Assembly: GCA_051876105.1 (NCBI GenBank)
Contig: JBJEHN010000065.1
Location: 1 to 64,000, forward strand
Length of the DNA: 64,000 nt
Direction of reading: 5' to 3'
Source of the DNA: W2P13-069 sp051876105
GTDB taxonomy: Bacteria > Actinomycetota > Coriobacteriia > Coriobacteriales > QAMH01
In this document: piece after piece, positions 38,868-50,446 of the stretch
How positions within the stretch are numbered: position 1 is the stretch's first letter
How the letters are laid out: every line of letters starts with the position of its first letter
Notes under the pieces: generated by a model
The model's database searches: none
What the model was told of the DNA's origin: nothing
The model's input: the letters and a program-made list of their open reading frames with translations, nothing else
Position numbers and translations under genes: made by a program

Positions 38868-40067
38868 CTAGGCCATCACCTTGCGGTAGACCTCTTCCAG
38901 CTCGCGCGCGTCCATGAGCTTAGGCACAGGGTACAGCGGATTGCTCTCGACATCTGCCTTGCGCGCCATGGCAGCGATGTCCTCCTCGGCGATGCCCTCG
39001 AGTTTTTCGGGGATGCCCATCGAGGCGTTGAGCTCGCGGAACCACTGGATGAAGGTGCGGCTGGCCTCTTCGTCGCTGCTAGCCTGCGGGGCCACGCCGC
39101 TCAGGCGCGCCAACTCGCCCAAGCGCTTGTGGCAGGCGGGGCCGTACATCTCGAGCACGTAAGGGCAGATTACCGCGTTGGCTAGCCCATGGGGAATGCC
39201 GTACTGCCCGCCCAGGCTGTGCGCCACACCGTGGACGTAGCCCACATAGCTCTTTGAGAAGGCCAGGCCTGCGCGGTTGGCGGCGCGGAGCATGGCCTGG
39301 CGTGCCTCTTGGTCGGAGGGCTCGTCGTAGGCGCGCTTGAGGTAGCGGCGGATCAGACTCACGGCCTCTACGGCACACGCCCGGGTCTCCGCGTTGGTGC
39401 TGCGGCCGATGTAGGCCTCGGTAGCGTGCACCAGCGCGTCCATGCCCGTGGTGGAGGTGATGTGCTTGGGCAGGCCGGCGGTCACGCGCCAGTCGAGCAC
39501 GGCGTAGCTGGGGATGAGGGGGAAGTCGTTGATGGGGTACTTGTAGTGGGTCTCGCCGTCGGTGATGACGGCGGCCAGGGTGGTCTCGCTGCCGGTGCCG
39601 GCCGTGGTGGGCACGGCCACCAGCAGCGGTGTCTTCCTCAGCACCTTGAGGATGCCGCGCATCTTGGGGATGGGCTTGTTCGGGCGGGCGATGCGCGCTC
39701 CGGTTGCCTTGGCGCAGTCCATAGAGCTGCCACCGCCGAAGGCGACCAAGCAGTCGCAACCTTCCTTGAGGTAGAGGTAGCGCGCTGCCTCGACGTTGGC
39801 GATGGTGGGGTTGGGGACCACGTCGTCGAAGACGAGGAAGTCGATGCCCTGCGCGCTGAGCGCCGCCTTTAGGCCGTCGACCAGACCCAGCCCGTGCACG
39901 CCCTTGTCGGTGACGATGAGGGGGCGCTGCAGGCCGCGCTCGCGCAGCATGCGGGCCGCATCCTCAACGCTGCCGAGCACCTGCGGGTCGCGGTATGGCA
40001 AGAACGGCAGGGCGGCGCGCAAGACCCCCTGGTAGACACGGCAGTATGCAGAGCGGAGAGCGTTCAC
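38868..40067 (-). CDS. Iron-containing alcohol dehydrogenase
   Basis: 399 aa group III ADH. Motifs: PLIVTDKGVHGLGLVDGL, VAFGGGSSMDCAKATGARIA (NAD-phosphate loop), AVPTTAGTGSETTLAAVI, and metal-binding His in MDALVHATEAYIG and HGVAHSLGGQYGIPHGLANA. It interconverts alcohols and aldehydes. ATG 40067 follows a CGAGGTGCC-like weak site. A TTAGTTTGACTAA dyad at 40093-40105 sits between gene start and the likely -10 (TATGAT), a good place for an operator. Downstream aldehyde dehydrogenase is its likely pathway partner. Confidence 0.93.
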   Translation of the reverse strand: MNALRSAYCRVYQGVLRAALPFLPYRDPQVLGSVEDAARMLRERGLQRPLIVTDKGVHGLGLVDGLKAALSAQGIDFLVFDDVVPNPTIANVEAARYLYLKEGCDCLVAFGGGSSMDCAKATGARIARPNKPIPKMRGILKVLRKTPLLVAVPTTAGTGSETTLAAVITDGETHYKYPINDFPLIPSYAVLDWRVTAGLPKHITSTTGMDALVHATEAYIGRSTNAETRACAVEAVSLIRRYLKRAYDEPSDQEARQAMLRAANRAGLAFSKSYVGYVHGVAHSLGGQYGIPHGLANAVICPYVLEMYGPACHKRLGELARLSGVAPQASSDEEASRTFIQWFRELNASMGIPEKLEGIAEEDIAAMARKADVESNPLYPVPKLMDARELEEVYRKVMA

Positions 40068-40092
40068 AAGGCACCTCGGGTATGGTTGAAAC

Positions 40093-40105
40093 TTAGTTTG
40101 ACTAA
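40093..40105. promoter_or_regulatory. Dyad TTAGTTTGACTAA, candidate operator
   Basis: A 5-bp-arm palindrome 26 bp upstream of the alcohol dehydrogenase start. On the minus strand, TATGAT lies just upstream. The regulator is unknown; the AT-rich dyad could suit a DtxR, MarR or TetR type protein. Confidence 0.3.
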
Positions 40106-40366
40106 CAAATAGCCCGTATCATACCCATATCGCCCGCAGCATACCCGCTCCCCCTCCAACTTTGCGCAAGAACCGCCGCCAACAGCGGCGGGCGCCAAGC
40201 GGGTCCGGGGGCGGGGGCTCTCCGCGTATTCGCTTCGCGAATCCGCCCCCTCCGCTCGCCTTCGGCTCGCTACGGGTGTTCGGGCTACAAACGCGCCACC
40301 GGCGCGTTTGCTTAACGCCCTCACTCTCGCGGGGTTCGAGCCCCCAGGGAGGGCTCCTAACAAGAA
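40106..40366. other. Gene-free region between adh and tRNA-Ala
   Basis: No protein gene. Contains short hairpins (CGCTTCGCG, AACGCGCCACCGGCGCGTT) and, on the plus strand at 40330-40345, GGGGTTCGAGCCCC, which resembles a tRNA T-arm without the rest of a tRNA. Confidence 0.5.
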
Positions 40367-40387
40367 AGGCCGCTTCAATAGCGGCCT
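40367..40387 (-). terminator. Terminator of tRNA-Ala
   Basis: The 8-bp stem AGGCCGCT/AGCGGCCT with a 5-nt loop is followed on the minus strand by TTCTTG; it begins 12 bp past the tRNA 3' end. Confidence 0.7.
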
Positions 40388-40399
40388 CTTCATAATCTA

Positions 40400-40475
40400 T
40401 GGTGGAGGTAAGGGGGCTCGAACCCCTGACATCCAGCTTGCAAAGCTGGCGCTCTCCCAGCTGAGCTATACCCCC
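40400..40475 (-). tRNA. tRNA-Ala (anticodon TGC)
   Basis: 76 nt including an encoded CCA. The acceptor pairs GGGGGTA with TACCTCC (one G-T pair). The D arm is AGCTCAGCTGGGAGAGC, the anticodon loop CTTTGCAAG, and the T loop GGGGTTCGAGCCCC. With tRNA-Ile it follows gyrA, a placement shared by many actinobacteria. Confidence 0.96.
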
Positions 40476-40504
40476 AGAGAGCTGCGGTGTTCGCCCATCT
40501 ATCT

Positions 40505-40549
40505 AATAAACTCCTCGGAGGCTACTCGGCTCACTCCGAGGAGTTTATT
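40505..40549 (-). terminator. Terminator between tRNA-Ile and tRNA-Ala
   Basis: A 16-bp perfect stem AATAAACTCCTCGGAG/CTCCGAGGAGTTTATT with a 13-nt loop, so the two tRNAs are probably separate transcripts. Confidence 0.8.
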
Positions 40550-40558
40550 TCTGAGTGA

Positions 40559-40635
40559 TGGTGGGCCTTACAAGATTCGAACTTGTGACCTCACGATTAT
40601 CAGTCGTGCGCTCTAGCCAACTGAGCTAAAGGCCC
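40559..40635 (-). tRNA. tRNA-Ile (anticodon GAT)
   Basis: 77 nt with encoded CCA. Acceptor GGGCCTT/AAGGCCC, D arm AGCTCAGTTGGCTAGAGC, anticodon loop CTGATAA, T arm ACAAGTTCGAATCTTGT. Confidence 0.97.
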
Positions 40636-40739
40636 AAACACGCAAGACGGTATTATGCAGACCTCCAAGCCTTTTGGCAAGAAAAAACTTGTGAGAATTT
40701 CAAAATTCCCCCAACGGCACGAAGGGTGCAAGCAAAGCA

Positions 40740-40769
40740 AGCGCGCCCCTGCAGGTGCGGGGGCGCGCT
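40740..40769 (-). terminator. Terminator of gyrA
   Basis: The stem GCGCGCCCC/GGGGCGCGC with a 10-nt loop lies about 26 bp beyond the gyrA stop; TTGCTTTGC follows on the minus strand. Confidence 0.65.
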
Positions 40770-40794
40770 CAGGTGTGCTCTAGTGGTGTCGGGC

Positions 40795-43431
<2,637 letters not shown>

Positions 43432-43445
43432 GTTCTATCTCCCTT

Positions 43446-45395
43446 CTAGATGTCGAGGAAACGCTCGTCGACGTCTTTGGCGTGCTCGGTGATGAAGTTC
43501 TTGCGGCACTCGACGTCGCTGCCCATCAGCTCGCTCACGATGCGGTCGACCTCTGCGGCGTCGTCGATGCGGACCTGGCGCAGGGTGCGGGTCTCGGGCT
43601 CCATGGTGGTCTCCCAGAGCTGCTGGGCATCCATCTCGCCGAGGCCCTTGTAGCGCTGGACCTCGTACTTGCTTGGGTCATCGAGGTTGCTCATGCACTC
43701 GCGCAGGGCCTCGTCGTTGTAGAGGTACTGCAGGATCTTGCCGGTGCGGCTGTTCTTCTTCTTCAGGCCGTAGAGCGGCGGGCAGGCGATGTAGATGTAG
43801 CCGCGGTTGATGAGGTCGGGCATGAAGCGGAAGAAGAAGGTGAGCAGCAGGATGGCGATGTGCGCGCCGTCGACATCGGCATCGGTCATGATGATGATGC
43901 GGTGGTAGCGGGCCTTGTCGCCGTCGTACTCGTCGCCGATGCCGGTGCCGATCGCGGTGATGAGGCTGGTGATCGTCTCGGAGGACAGCGAGCGGCTCAG
44001 GCCGGCGCGCTCGACGTTGAGGATCTTGCCGCGCAGGGGCAGGATGGCCTGGTAGCTGCGCTCGCGCGCCTGCTTGGCCGAGCCGCCTGCGGAGTCGCCC
44101 TCGACGATGTAGAGCTCGGTGAGGGCCGGGTCCTTGATAGAGCAGTCCGCCAGCTTGCCGGGCATGGAGGCGCCGTCGAGCACGCCCTTGCGGCGCGTTG
44201 CCTCGCGGGCCTTGCGGGCGGCGGCGCGGGCCTTGGCGGCCTGGGCGGCCTTCTTGGTGATGGCTTTAGCGGGGTTGGGGTGCTCTTCGAGGTACTCGGC
44301 CAGGCCCTTGGTCACAGCGGTCTGCACCAGGCCGCGGATCTCCGTGTTGCCGAGCTTGGTCTTGGTCTGGCCCTCGAACTGCGGCTCGTGCAGGCGCACG
44401 GAGACGATGGCAGTAAGGCCCTCGCGGATGTCCTCGCCGGTGAGGTTCTCGTCCTTCTCCTTGAGGATGCCCACGCGGCGGGCGTAGTCGTTGATGGTGC
44501 GGGTGAGCGCGTTGCGGAAGCCCTCGAGGTGGGTGCCGCCGTCAACGGTGTTGATGTTGTTGGCGAACGAGAGTGTGTTCTCGGAGTAGCTCTCGTTCCA
44601 CTGCATGGCGATGTCGACCTCGCCGGCCTCACTGCGACCCTCGAAGTAGATGGGGGTGGCGGCGCCTACGATGGTCTTTCCCTCGTTGAGCCACTTGGCG
44701 TAGTCGAGCAGGCCGTTGTTGAACTGGAAGACATCCTGCTTGACCTCGCCGCTCTGCTCGACCTTGCGCAGGTCCTTCAGCGTGAGCTTGAGGCCCTTGT
44801 TGAGGAAGGCCGTCTGGCGCAGGTGGGTCTTGAGGGTGTCATAGTCGAACTCCGTGGTCTCGAAGATCTCTGCATCAGGCCAGAAGGTGACGGTGGTGCC
44901 GGTGGTCTTGGACTTGCCGATAACCTCCATCTTGCCCACGGTCTTGCCGTCTTTGAAGTTCATCTCGTAGATCTTGCCGTCGCGGCGGACCTGGACCTTG
45001 ACGTCTGTGGAGAGCGCGTTGACGACGGAGACACCCACGCCGTGCAGGCCGCCGGAGACCTTGTAACCGTCTCCGCCGAACTTGCCGCCGGCATGCAAGA
45101 CGGTGAGGACAACCTCGAGGGTGGGGATCTTGAGCTTGGGGTGCTTGTCGACGGGGATGCCGCGGCCGTTGTCCTCGACCGTGCAGGAGCCGTCTTCGTT
45201 GATGATCACGTCGATCTTGTTGCAGAAGCCGCCCAGGGCCTCGTCGACAGAGTTGTCGACTACCTCCCACACGAGGTGGTGCAGGCCGCGCGGGCCGGTG
45301 GAGCCGATGTACATGCCAGGGCGCTTGCGGACGGCCTCGAGGCCCTCGAGCACCTGGATGTCTTTACCGGAATAGGTGGATTCGGTCTTTGCCAA
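43446..45395 (-). CDS. gyrB: DNA gyrase subunit B
   Basis: 649 aa, normal for the Gram-positive short form. GHKL ATPase with VWEVVDNSVDEALGG, DNGRGIPVD and GGLHGVGVSVVNALS; Toprim with LYIVEGDSAGGSAKQ and TDADVDGAHI; C-terminal RYKGLGEMDAQQLWETTM. A basic Ala/Lys/Arg stretch (about 385-410, KAITKKAAQAAKARAAARKA) is a normal family feature. 217 bp separate it from recF; they hold no gene and an AT-rich promoter-like segment near 45460-45480. Confidence 0.98.
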   Translation of the reverse strand: MAKTESTYSGKDIQVLEGLEAVRKRPGMYIGSTGPRGLHHLVWEVVDNSVDEALGGFCNKIDVIINEDGSCTVEDNGRGIPVDKHPKLKIPTLEVVLTVLHAGGKFGGDGYKVSGGLHGVGVSVVNALSTDVKVQVRRDGKIYEMNFKDGKTVGKMEVIGKSKTTGTTVTFWPDAEIFETTEFDYDTLKTHLRQTAFLNKGLKLTLKDLRKVEQSGEVKQDVFQFNNGLLDYAKWLNEGKTIVGAATPIYFEGRSEAGEVDIAMQWNESYSENTLSFANNINTVDGGTHLEGFRNALTRTINDYARRVGILKEKDENLTGEDIREGLTAIVSVRLHEPQFEGQTKTKLGNTEIRGLVQTAVTKGLAEYLEEHPNPAKAITKKAAQAAKARAAARKAREATRRKGVLDGASMPGKLADCSIKDPALTELYIVEGDSAGGSAKQARERSYQAILPLRGKILNVERAGLSRSLSSETITSLITAIGTGIGDEYDGDKARYHRIIIMTDADVDGAHIAILLLTFFFRFMPDLINRGYIYIACPPLYGLKKKNSRTGKILQYLYNDEALRECMSNLDDPSKYEVQRYKGLGEMDAQQLWETTMEPETRTLRQVRIDDAAEVDRIVSELMGSDVECRKNFITEHAKDVDERFLDI

Positions 45396-45612
45396 TTCAA
45401 CTCCTTACAATATATGAAGCGCGCCATGACAGATGGCACGCTTCCCTCGTAAGTTCTTGGTTGCATATTCTACCTTATAGAGCCTGTTTTGTCCCGCTTC
45501 AGAGGCCCTACAAACGCCCTGAGAGGCCGTTTCAAGGCAAAAACGAGTCCACTCGCCAAATCAAAGCCCAAAACACCCCAGAGCCGCGTTTTTTAGCCAA
45601 ATCTCAGATAAC

Positions 45613-46791
45613 TCAGTAGCTGTGGCGGGTGCCCTCTATAGGGAGCTCGACCACCTGGGCCTGCGCAAGCAGCTCGGGTGAGAAGTAACCCAGGTTCGTG
45701 GTGGTGATGAAGGCTTGTGTGCTGCCTTCGATGAAGGCGGTGAGGGCGGTGCGGCGGGTTGCGTCGAGCTCGCTCATCACGTCGTCGAGCAGCAGCACCG
45801 GGTCCGTCCCGGCAAACTCGCGCACCAGCTCGACCTCGGCCAGCTTCCAGGCAAGCACGATGGTGCGCTGCTGCCCCTGCGACGCGAAGAGCCGCGCGTT
45901 GCGCCCGTTGATGAAGAATGCCAACTCGTCTTTGTGCGGCCCGACGAGGCTCGTCTTGCGCGAGAGCTCCTGCCCTGTAAGCAGCGCAGACCAGCGCGCG
46001 ATGACCTCCTGCACCTGCTCCACGCCCAGCTCGAGCAGGTGGTCGGTCTGGCAGATGCTGCCCAGTCCGGGGATGTCGCCGCGCTGGTGGCCCCCGTCGT
46101 CGAAGCGCATCCAGCTTGGCAGGTAGAGGCAGCTCAGCTCCTCCCCCTCCACGAGCTGGGGGTAGATGCGCTCCATGTGCGCGGCCAGGCGCGAGAACAA
46201 CCGCATTCGCTTGACGCACAGGCGCGCACCGTAGGCCGCCAGGCTCTCGTCCCAGCTCTCGAAGAGCGGGCCGACATGAACGCCCTCCTTCAGCAGCAGG
46301 TTGCGCTGGCGCAGGGCGCTCGCGTAGTCGGCCTTGAGGGCGCCGTAGCTCTTTGAGAGCTGCACACCCAGGCTGTCGAGCGCGTCGCGGCGCTGCGAGC
46401 TGGCCGCCTTGACGAGCTGGAGATGGTCGGGGATGAACAGCACGCTGGGGCAGGTGCCGCGCAGGGCGGCCGCCGTCTTCCTCTTGCCGTTGACCTCGTA
46501 ATTGCGCTTGCCGCCGGCCGCCGTCATCCGGTGATCGACGACGCGGTTTTGCGCCGGGTCCTCGAGCCGCGCGCTGATCGAGGCGCTGGCGGCGTCCCAG
46601 CTCACGACCTCGTCCCACGACGGCTTGCGGAACGACTCGCCAGCAGTGAGCAGCTGTATCGCCTCGATGATGTTGGTCTTGCCCACGGCGTTGGGCCCCA
46701 CCAAGACGACCAGCGGGCCCAAGCCCGCCAGCTCGAGGCAGCTGTAGCCCCTGTACTCGCTGAAGCGTATCTCTGTGATGCTGAGTCCCAT
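45613..46791 (-). CDS. recF: DNA replication and repair protein RecF
   Basis: 392 aa SMC-like ATPase. N-terminal FSEYRGYSCLELAGLGPLVVLVGPNAVGKTNIIEAIQLL includes Walker A; the signature region is SQGQQRTIVLAWKLAEVEL; Walker B and D-loop are DPVLLLDDVMSELDATRR. It loads RecA at gaps with RecO and RecR. ATG 46791 matches the family opening (SITEIRFSEYRGY) but has no clear ribosome-binding site. It is divergent from dciA; 110 bp separate the starts. Confidence 0.95.
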   Translation of the reverse strand: MGLSITEIRFSEYRGYSCLELAGLGPLVVLVGPNAVGKTNIIEAIQLLTAGESFRKPSWDEVVSWDAASASISARLEDPAQNRVVDHRMTAAGGKRNYEVNGKRKTAAALRGTCPSVLFIPDHLQLVKAASSQRRDALDSLGVQLSKSYGALKADYASALRQRNLLLKEGVHVGPLFESWDESLAAYGARLCVKRMRLFSRLAAHMERIYPQLVEGEELSCLYLPSWMRFDDGGHQRGDIPGLGSICQTDHLLELGVEQVQEVIARWSALLTGQELSRKTSLVGPHKDELAFFINGRNARLFASQGQQRTIVLAWKLAEVELVREFAGTDPVLLLDDVMSELDATRRTALTAFIEGSTQAFITTTNLGYFSPELLAQAQVVELPIEGTRHSY

Positions 46792-46901
46792 AGCACGTGA
46801 TGATACAAGATGCTGCGCCGTGCGGCCCCTGCGCGCGCAAGCTGTGGGGGCAAGCGCGCCGCGCATGTAGTACCGTGTACCAAAGACGCTAAGGAGGCCC
46901 T

Positions 46902-47495
46902 ATGACAGAGTTGCGCAGCGGGGGAACAGACCTGGGCGGCGCCGTGCGCGAGCTGCTGGAGATCATCGAGCGCCGCAACCCCGAGGTGGTCGCCAGCGCG
47001 CGCAACTCCCGTGCCTGGGCCCAAGCGGCAGACGAGGCACAGCGCTCCCACACCTGCGCCGTCTACACCGTCCCCGGCACAGGCGGCGCCGAGGTCGTGG
47101 TCTACGTCGACTCAAACATCTGGGCCACCGAGCTCAGCCTCCAAGGCGAGCTGCTGCGCCTGAAGATGAACATCGCCCTGCGCGATGCAGCAGAGCACGC
47201 CGGCACCTTCGACCCGCAGGCAGACAACGAGCGCGTCAAGAAGCTGAGGTTCGCCACCAGCCGCGAGCGCTACCGCAGCGCCCGCCCCGAAGACACGAGC
47301 ACTGCCCAGCAACTGCTCGACGAGGGCATGCACTACGACGTCGAGCCCCTCCCCCTCACCCATGAGGAAGAGGCGCAGCTCGAGGCCCAGGCAGCCGCCA
47401 TCGAGAACCCCCAGGTCCGCAAAGCCGCTCTAGAGGCCATGAGGGCCGACGCCATGCTCAAGAAGGCGCTGTCGAACCAAAGCAAAGAAGCCTGA
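46902..47495 (+). CDS. dciA: DciA (DUF721) replicative-helicase operator, inverted relative to neighbours
   Basis: 197 aa. The core (about 25-115) matches DUF721: WAQAADEAQRSHTCAVYTVP, VVVYVDSNIWATELSLQGELLRLKMNIAL and VKKLRFATS. DciA binds DnaB and helps load it at origins in bacteria without DnaC or DnaI. The C-terminal about 80 residues are acidic and helical. Strong AAGGAGG before ATG 46902. In most actinobacteria the gene follows recF in the same direction; here it lies between dnaN and recF on the opposite strand, 11 bp tail-to-tail with dnaN. Confidence 0.82.
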   Translation: MTELRSGGTDLGGAVRELLEIIERRNPEVVASARNSRAWAQAADEAQRSHTCAVYTVPGTGGAEVVVYVDSNIWATELSLQGELLRLKMNIALRDAAEHAGTFDPQADNERVKKLRFATSRERYRSARPEDTSTAQQLLDEGMHYDVEPLPLTHEEEAQLEAQAAAIENPQVRKAALEAMRADAMLKKALSNQSKEA

Positions 47496-47506
47496 AGAAG
47501 GCGCTG

Positions 47507-48607
47507 TTAAGCGAGCCTCACAGGCATGGCCAGGTAGAGGAAGCTGTCGTCATCGGCAGCGTGGAGGGTGCCGGGCTTGAGGCTGCTCTGCAGCTTGATG
47601 AGCACGTCGCCCTCGACCGCCTGCAAGCCGTCGAGCAGGTACTGGTGGTTGAAGGCGATCTCCATGCTCTCTCCTTCGACCTCGGCCGCGAGCGCAGCGC
47701 GGCTGGCACCTACGTCCTGGGTCTTGGCAGAGACGGTGACCTTCTGCTCGTCAACGTCGAACGCAAAGCGCACCGGTGTGTGCGCTTGAGCCAGGATGCT
47801 CACGCGCTTGACGGTTGCGATGAGCTCTTGCACGGGCAGCTTGATGGTGCAGGCAGAGTCCTTGGGCAACAGCTGCTTGTAGTTGGGGTAGGTGCCCTCG
47901 ATCTTGCGGCTGACGAAGGTGCATGCACCGAAGCTGAACACGACCTGGTTCTCGGAGAAGGCGATGGTGATCGCCTCGTAGCCGCTGGCCATCTTCGTGA
48001 CGTCCTCGAAGATGCGGCCCGGGATGATCGCCTGGAAGGGCTCGTACGGGTCGCCCTCCTCGATCAGCACGTCTGCCACAGCCAGGCGGTAGCTGTCTGT
48101 GGCGGCAAGGCGCACTGTGTCGTCCTCGACGGCGAAGAGTATGCCGGTGAGGATGGCACGGCTCTCGTCGCGCGAGACGGCCTTGCCCACCTTGCGCACC
48201 GCGTCTGAGAGGCGCTTGGAAGGCAGCACCACCTTGGTGCTCGTCTCGACCTGCGGGAAGGCGGGGAAGTCCACTGGGTTCAGAGTGGAGAGGGTGAAGG
48301 CGCTGTCAAGGCAGCTGATGACGACCTGGTCTGCATCCGTGGCAACGGTGACCGCCGCGTCTGGCAGGGCCTTGGAGATGTCGCCGAAGAGCTTGCCCGG
48401 CACCACGGTGCGGCCCGGCTCCACGACGTCTGCCACGATGGAGTGGCGGATGGATATCTCCAGGTCTGTGGTCTGGAAGGTGACCGAGCTGTCCTCCGCG
48501 CTCACGAGGATGCCGCTGAGGATGGGCAGCGTGCTCCTGGACGACATGCCCTTTGACACGATGTTCAGGACTTCGATGAGCTCGTCTTTCGCTATGTTGA
48601 ACCTCAT
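47507..48607 (-). CDS. dnaN: DNA polymerase III beta sliding clamp
   Basis: 366 aa, full length with three clamp domains. Typical are MRFNIAKDELIEVLNIVSKG, LPILSGILVSAED, AVSRDESRAILTGILF in domain 2, and the C-terminal YLAMPVRLA that forms part of the protein-binding pocket. Dimeric processivity ring for the replicase. 261 bp separate it from dnaA; the region holds DnaA-box-like sites. Confidence 0.97.
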   Translation of the reverse strand: MRFNIAKDELIEVLNIVSKGMSSRSTLPILSGILVSAEDSSVTFQTTDLEISIRHSIVADVVEPGRTVVPGKLFGDISKALPDAAVTVATDADQVVISCLDSAFTLSTLNPVDFPAFPQVETSTKVVLPSKRLSDAVRKVGKAVSRDESRAILTGILFAVEDDTVRLAATDSYRLAVADVLIEEGDPYEPFQAIIPGRIFEDVTKMASGYEAITIAFSENQVVFSFGACTFVSRKIEGTYPNYKQLLPKDSACTIKLPVQELIATVKRVSILAQAHTPVRFAFDVDEQKVTVSAKTQDVGASRAALAAEVEGESMEIAFNHQYLLDGLQAVEGDVLIKLQSSLKPGTLHAADDDSFLYLAMPVRLA

Positions 48608-48868
48608 GGCGCTTGCCCCAATCCCGGTTTCCCGGCTCCTGTTATATATAAGACCTCTTATATAAATACATTTAGTAATAGTAATAAAGCAGGTGGAAAT
48701 GTGGAGGTGTGTGCGTCACCGCACGTCAGCCCCTGTTTTCCCATCAACAACGCTGTTGAAAACAGCCGAGCTCTCTCCACAGCCGCTTTTCCACAGTTTT
48801 CACCTTCTCACAGACGGCCAACATGTTCTCCACCAGCTTATCCCCAGGGTGTGACACAGCTTGCTCCC
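48608..48868. promoter_or_regulatory. dnaA-dnaN spacer with DnaA-box-like sites
   Basis: AT-rich part at 48645-48690 (TTATATATAAGACC, TATAAATACATTTAG) followed by a perfect-variant DnaA box TTTTCCACA at 48787-48795, TTATCCCCA at 48838-48846, and further TCTCCACA and CTCACAGA sequences. This could be a second part of a bipartite origin or the dnaN promoter with DnaA autoregulation. Confidence 0.55.
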
Positions 48869-50443
48869 TTACGAGCGCGCGCGGATGCGGTCGTTCAGCT
48901 CGGCGATCTGGTCGTACAACAGGCGGTTGTCCTGCTGGTCGCTCTCTATCTTGTTCACGCTGTGCATGACCGTGGTGTGGTCGCGGTTGCCGAACTTCTT
49001 GCCGATGCTCTCGAGGCTTTCGTCTGTGAGGTAGCGGCACAGGTAGATGGCGATGTGGCGCGGCAGGGTGATGCCCTTGCTGCGCTTGCTGCCGATGATG
49101 TCCTCGTGGCTCACCTGGAAGTAGCGCTCGACCTCCGCCTGGATGGTCGAGATGCTCACCTTGGTGTCGCGCAGCGCGGGGAAGAAGTCCTGCAGTATCT
49201 CCTGCGCCTCGTCGACCGTGATCTCCGGTTTGCGGGTGAGGTTCATGTTGCCGATGAGGCGGGTGATCGCACCCTCCATCTCGCGGATGTTGGTGGAGGC
49301 GCTTTCCGCCAGCCAACTGAGCACGTTGTCTGGGATCACACCGCAGAAGGTGGTTGCCTGCTGCACGCGCAGGTAGCTGTTCTTGATGATGGCCAGGCGG
49401 GTCTCGTAGTCGGGCGGCTTGATGTCTGCCAGCAGGCCGCTCACAAAGCGGCTGCGCATGCGGTCGTCCATGTCGATGTCCTTGGGCGCGCGGTCTGCGC
49501 TGAGCACGACCTGCTTTGCCTGGCTGGTCATCTCGTTGAAGATGTTGAAGAGCTGGTTGATGGTCTCGTCCTTGCCTTCCAAGTACTGTACGTCGTCAAC
49601 CAGCAGGACGTCGGCGTGGTGGTACTTGGTGTTGAAGCCGCCCCAGCTGTTGCGCTGCGTTGCCTCGACGTAGTCGTTGAGGAACTCGTTGGCGCTCACA
49701 TAGCAGGTGGCCATGTTGGGGTAGTTCTGGCCGATGTAGTTGGCGATGGAGACCAGCAGGTGGGTCTTGCCCAAGCCGCTCGAGCCGTAGATGAACAGCG
49801 GGTTGTAGACGATGCCCGGCTGCTCGGCCACGGCCAGCGCCGCCCCGCGGGCGAACTCGTTGCTCTTGCCCACGACGAAGGTCTCGAACGTGCACTTGGA
49901 GAACAGCGCCTCGTTGCCGGTGCGGCGGGATTGCTGCCCGGGCTGTTGCGCGGGCTGTGCTTGCTGCACCTGCGCCTGGCCGCCTGCTCCGGGCAGGTCG
50001 CTCATCTGCACATAGGTGTTCATCCACTCGGGCACGGCGGGGCTTTCCGCCGGCGCAGGCTGCGGGTCGAGGTTGGGTATGGCGAACACGGGGTTCTGCT
50101 CGGGTGCGGGGGCCTTCTGGCTTGCCACTTGCACGGCTGCTGCCGCTGGGTTGCCCTGCGGCGCGGTGGGCTGCGGAGCGGGCGCGGCTTGGGCGGCGGG
50201 GTTGCCGGCGATCTGCACGGTGTAGGCAGCGCCGCTTGCCGCCAGCGCGGCAGCAGAGATCTCTCCCAGGTAGTTGCGGCGCACCCAGCTCTCGACCTGC
50301 TCGTTGTTGGTCAGGAGGATGAACTGGTCGCCGAAGACGCCCAGCGGGTGGAGCTGCCCTAGGAAGAAGTTCTTCGGGTCGTCCTCCCCCACCCCGTCGA
50401 GCATGATGGCCAGCGTCTTTGCCCAGAGCTCGTCTTTGTCCAT
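48869..50443 (-). CDS. dnaA: Chromosomal replication initiator DnaA
   Basis: 524 aa. Domain I (1-75), a long Pro/Gln/Ala-rich domain II (about 80-178), the AAA+ domain with Walker A YGSSGLGKTHLL (219-230) and Walker B DVLLVDDVQYL, and domain IV ending HIAIYLCRYLTDESLESIGKKFGNRDHTTVMHS, the DnaA signature. It binds 9-mers at oriC and opens the duplex. It begins 3 bp after the stop of the GHKL/winged-helix gene, so both are probably on one transcript from the origin. Confidence 0.98.
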   Translation of the reverse strand: MDKDELWAKTLAIMLDGVGEDDPKNFFLGQLHPLGVFGDQFILLTNNEQVESWVRRNYLGEISAAALAASGAAYTVQIAGNPAAQAAPAPQPTAPQGNPAAAAVQVASQKAPAPEQNPVFAIPNLDPQPAPAESPAVPEWMNTYVQMSDLPGAGGQAQVQQAQPAQQPGQQSRRTGNEALFSKCTFETFVVGKSNEFARGAALAVAEQPGIVYNPLFIYGSSGLGKTHLLVSIANYIGQNYPNMATCYVSANEFLNDYVEATQRNSWGGFNTKYHHADVLLVDDVQYLEGKDETINQLFNIFNEMTSQAKQVVLSADRAPKDIDMDDRMRSRFVSGLLADIKPPDYETRLAIIKNSYLRVQQATTFCGVIPDNVLSWLAESASTNIREMEGAITRLIGNMNLTRKPEITVDEAQEILQDFFPALRDTKVSISTIQAEVERYFQVSHEDIIGSKRSKGITLPRHIAIYLCRYLTDESLESIGKKFGNRDHTTVMHSVNKIESDQQDNRLLYDQIAELNDRIRARS

Positions 50444-50446
50444 GGC

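Noticed and set aside
40308..40616. 102-codon frame across tRNA-Ala and tRNA-Ile
   Set aside because: Translation of the antisense of the two tRNA genes.
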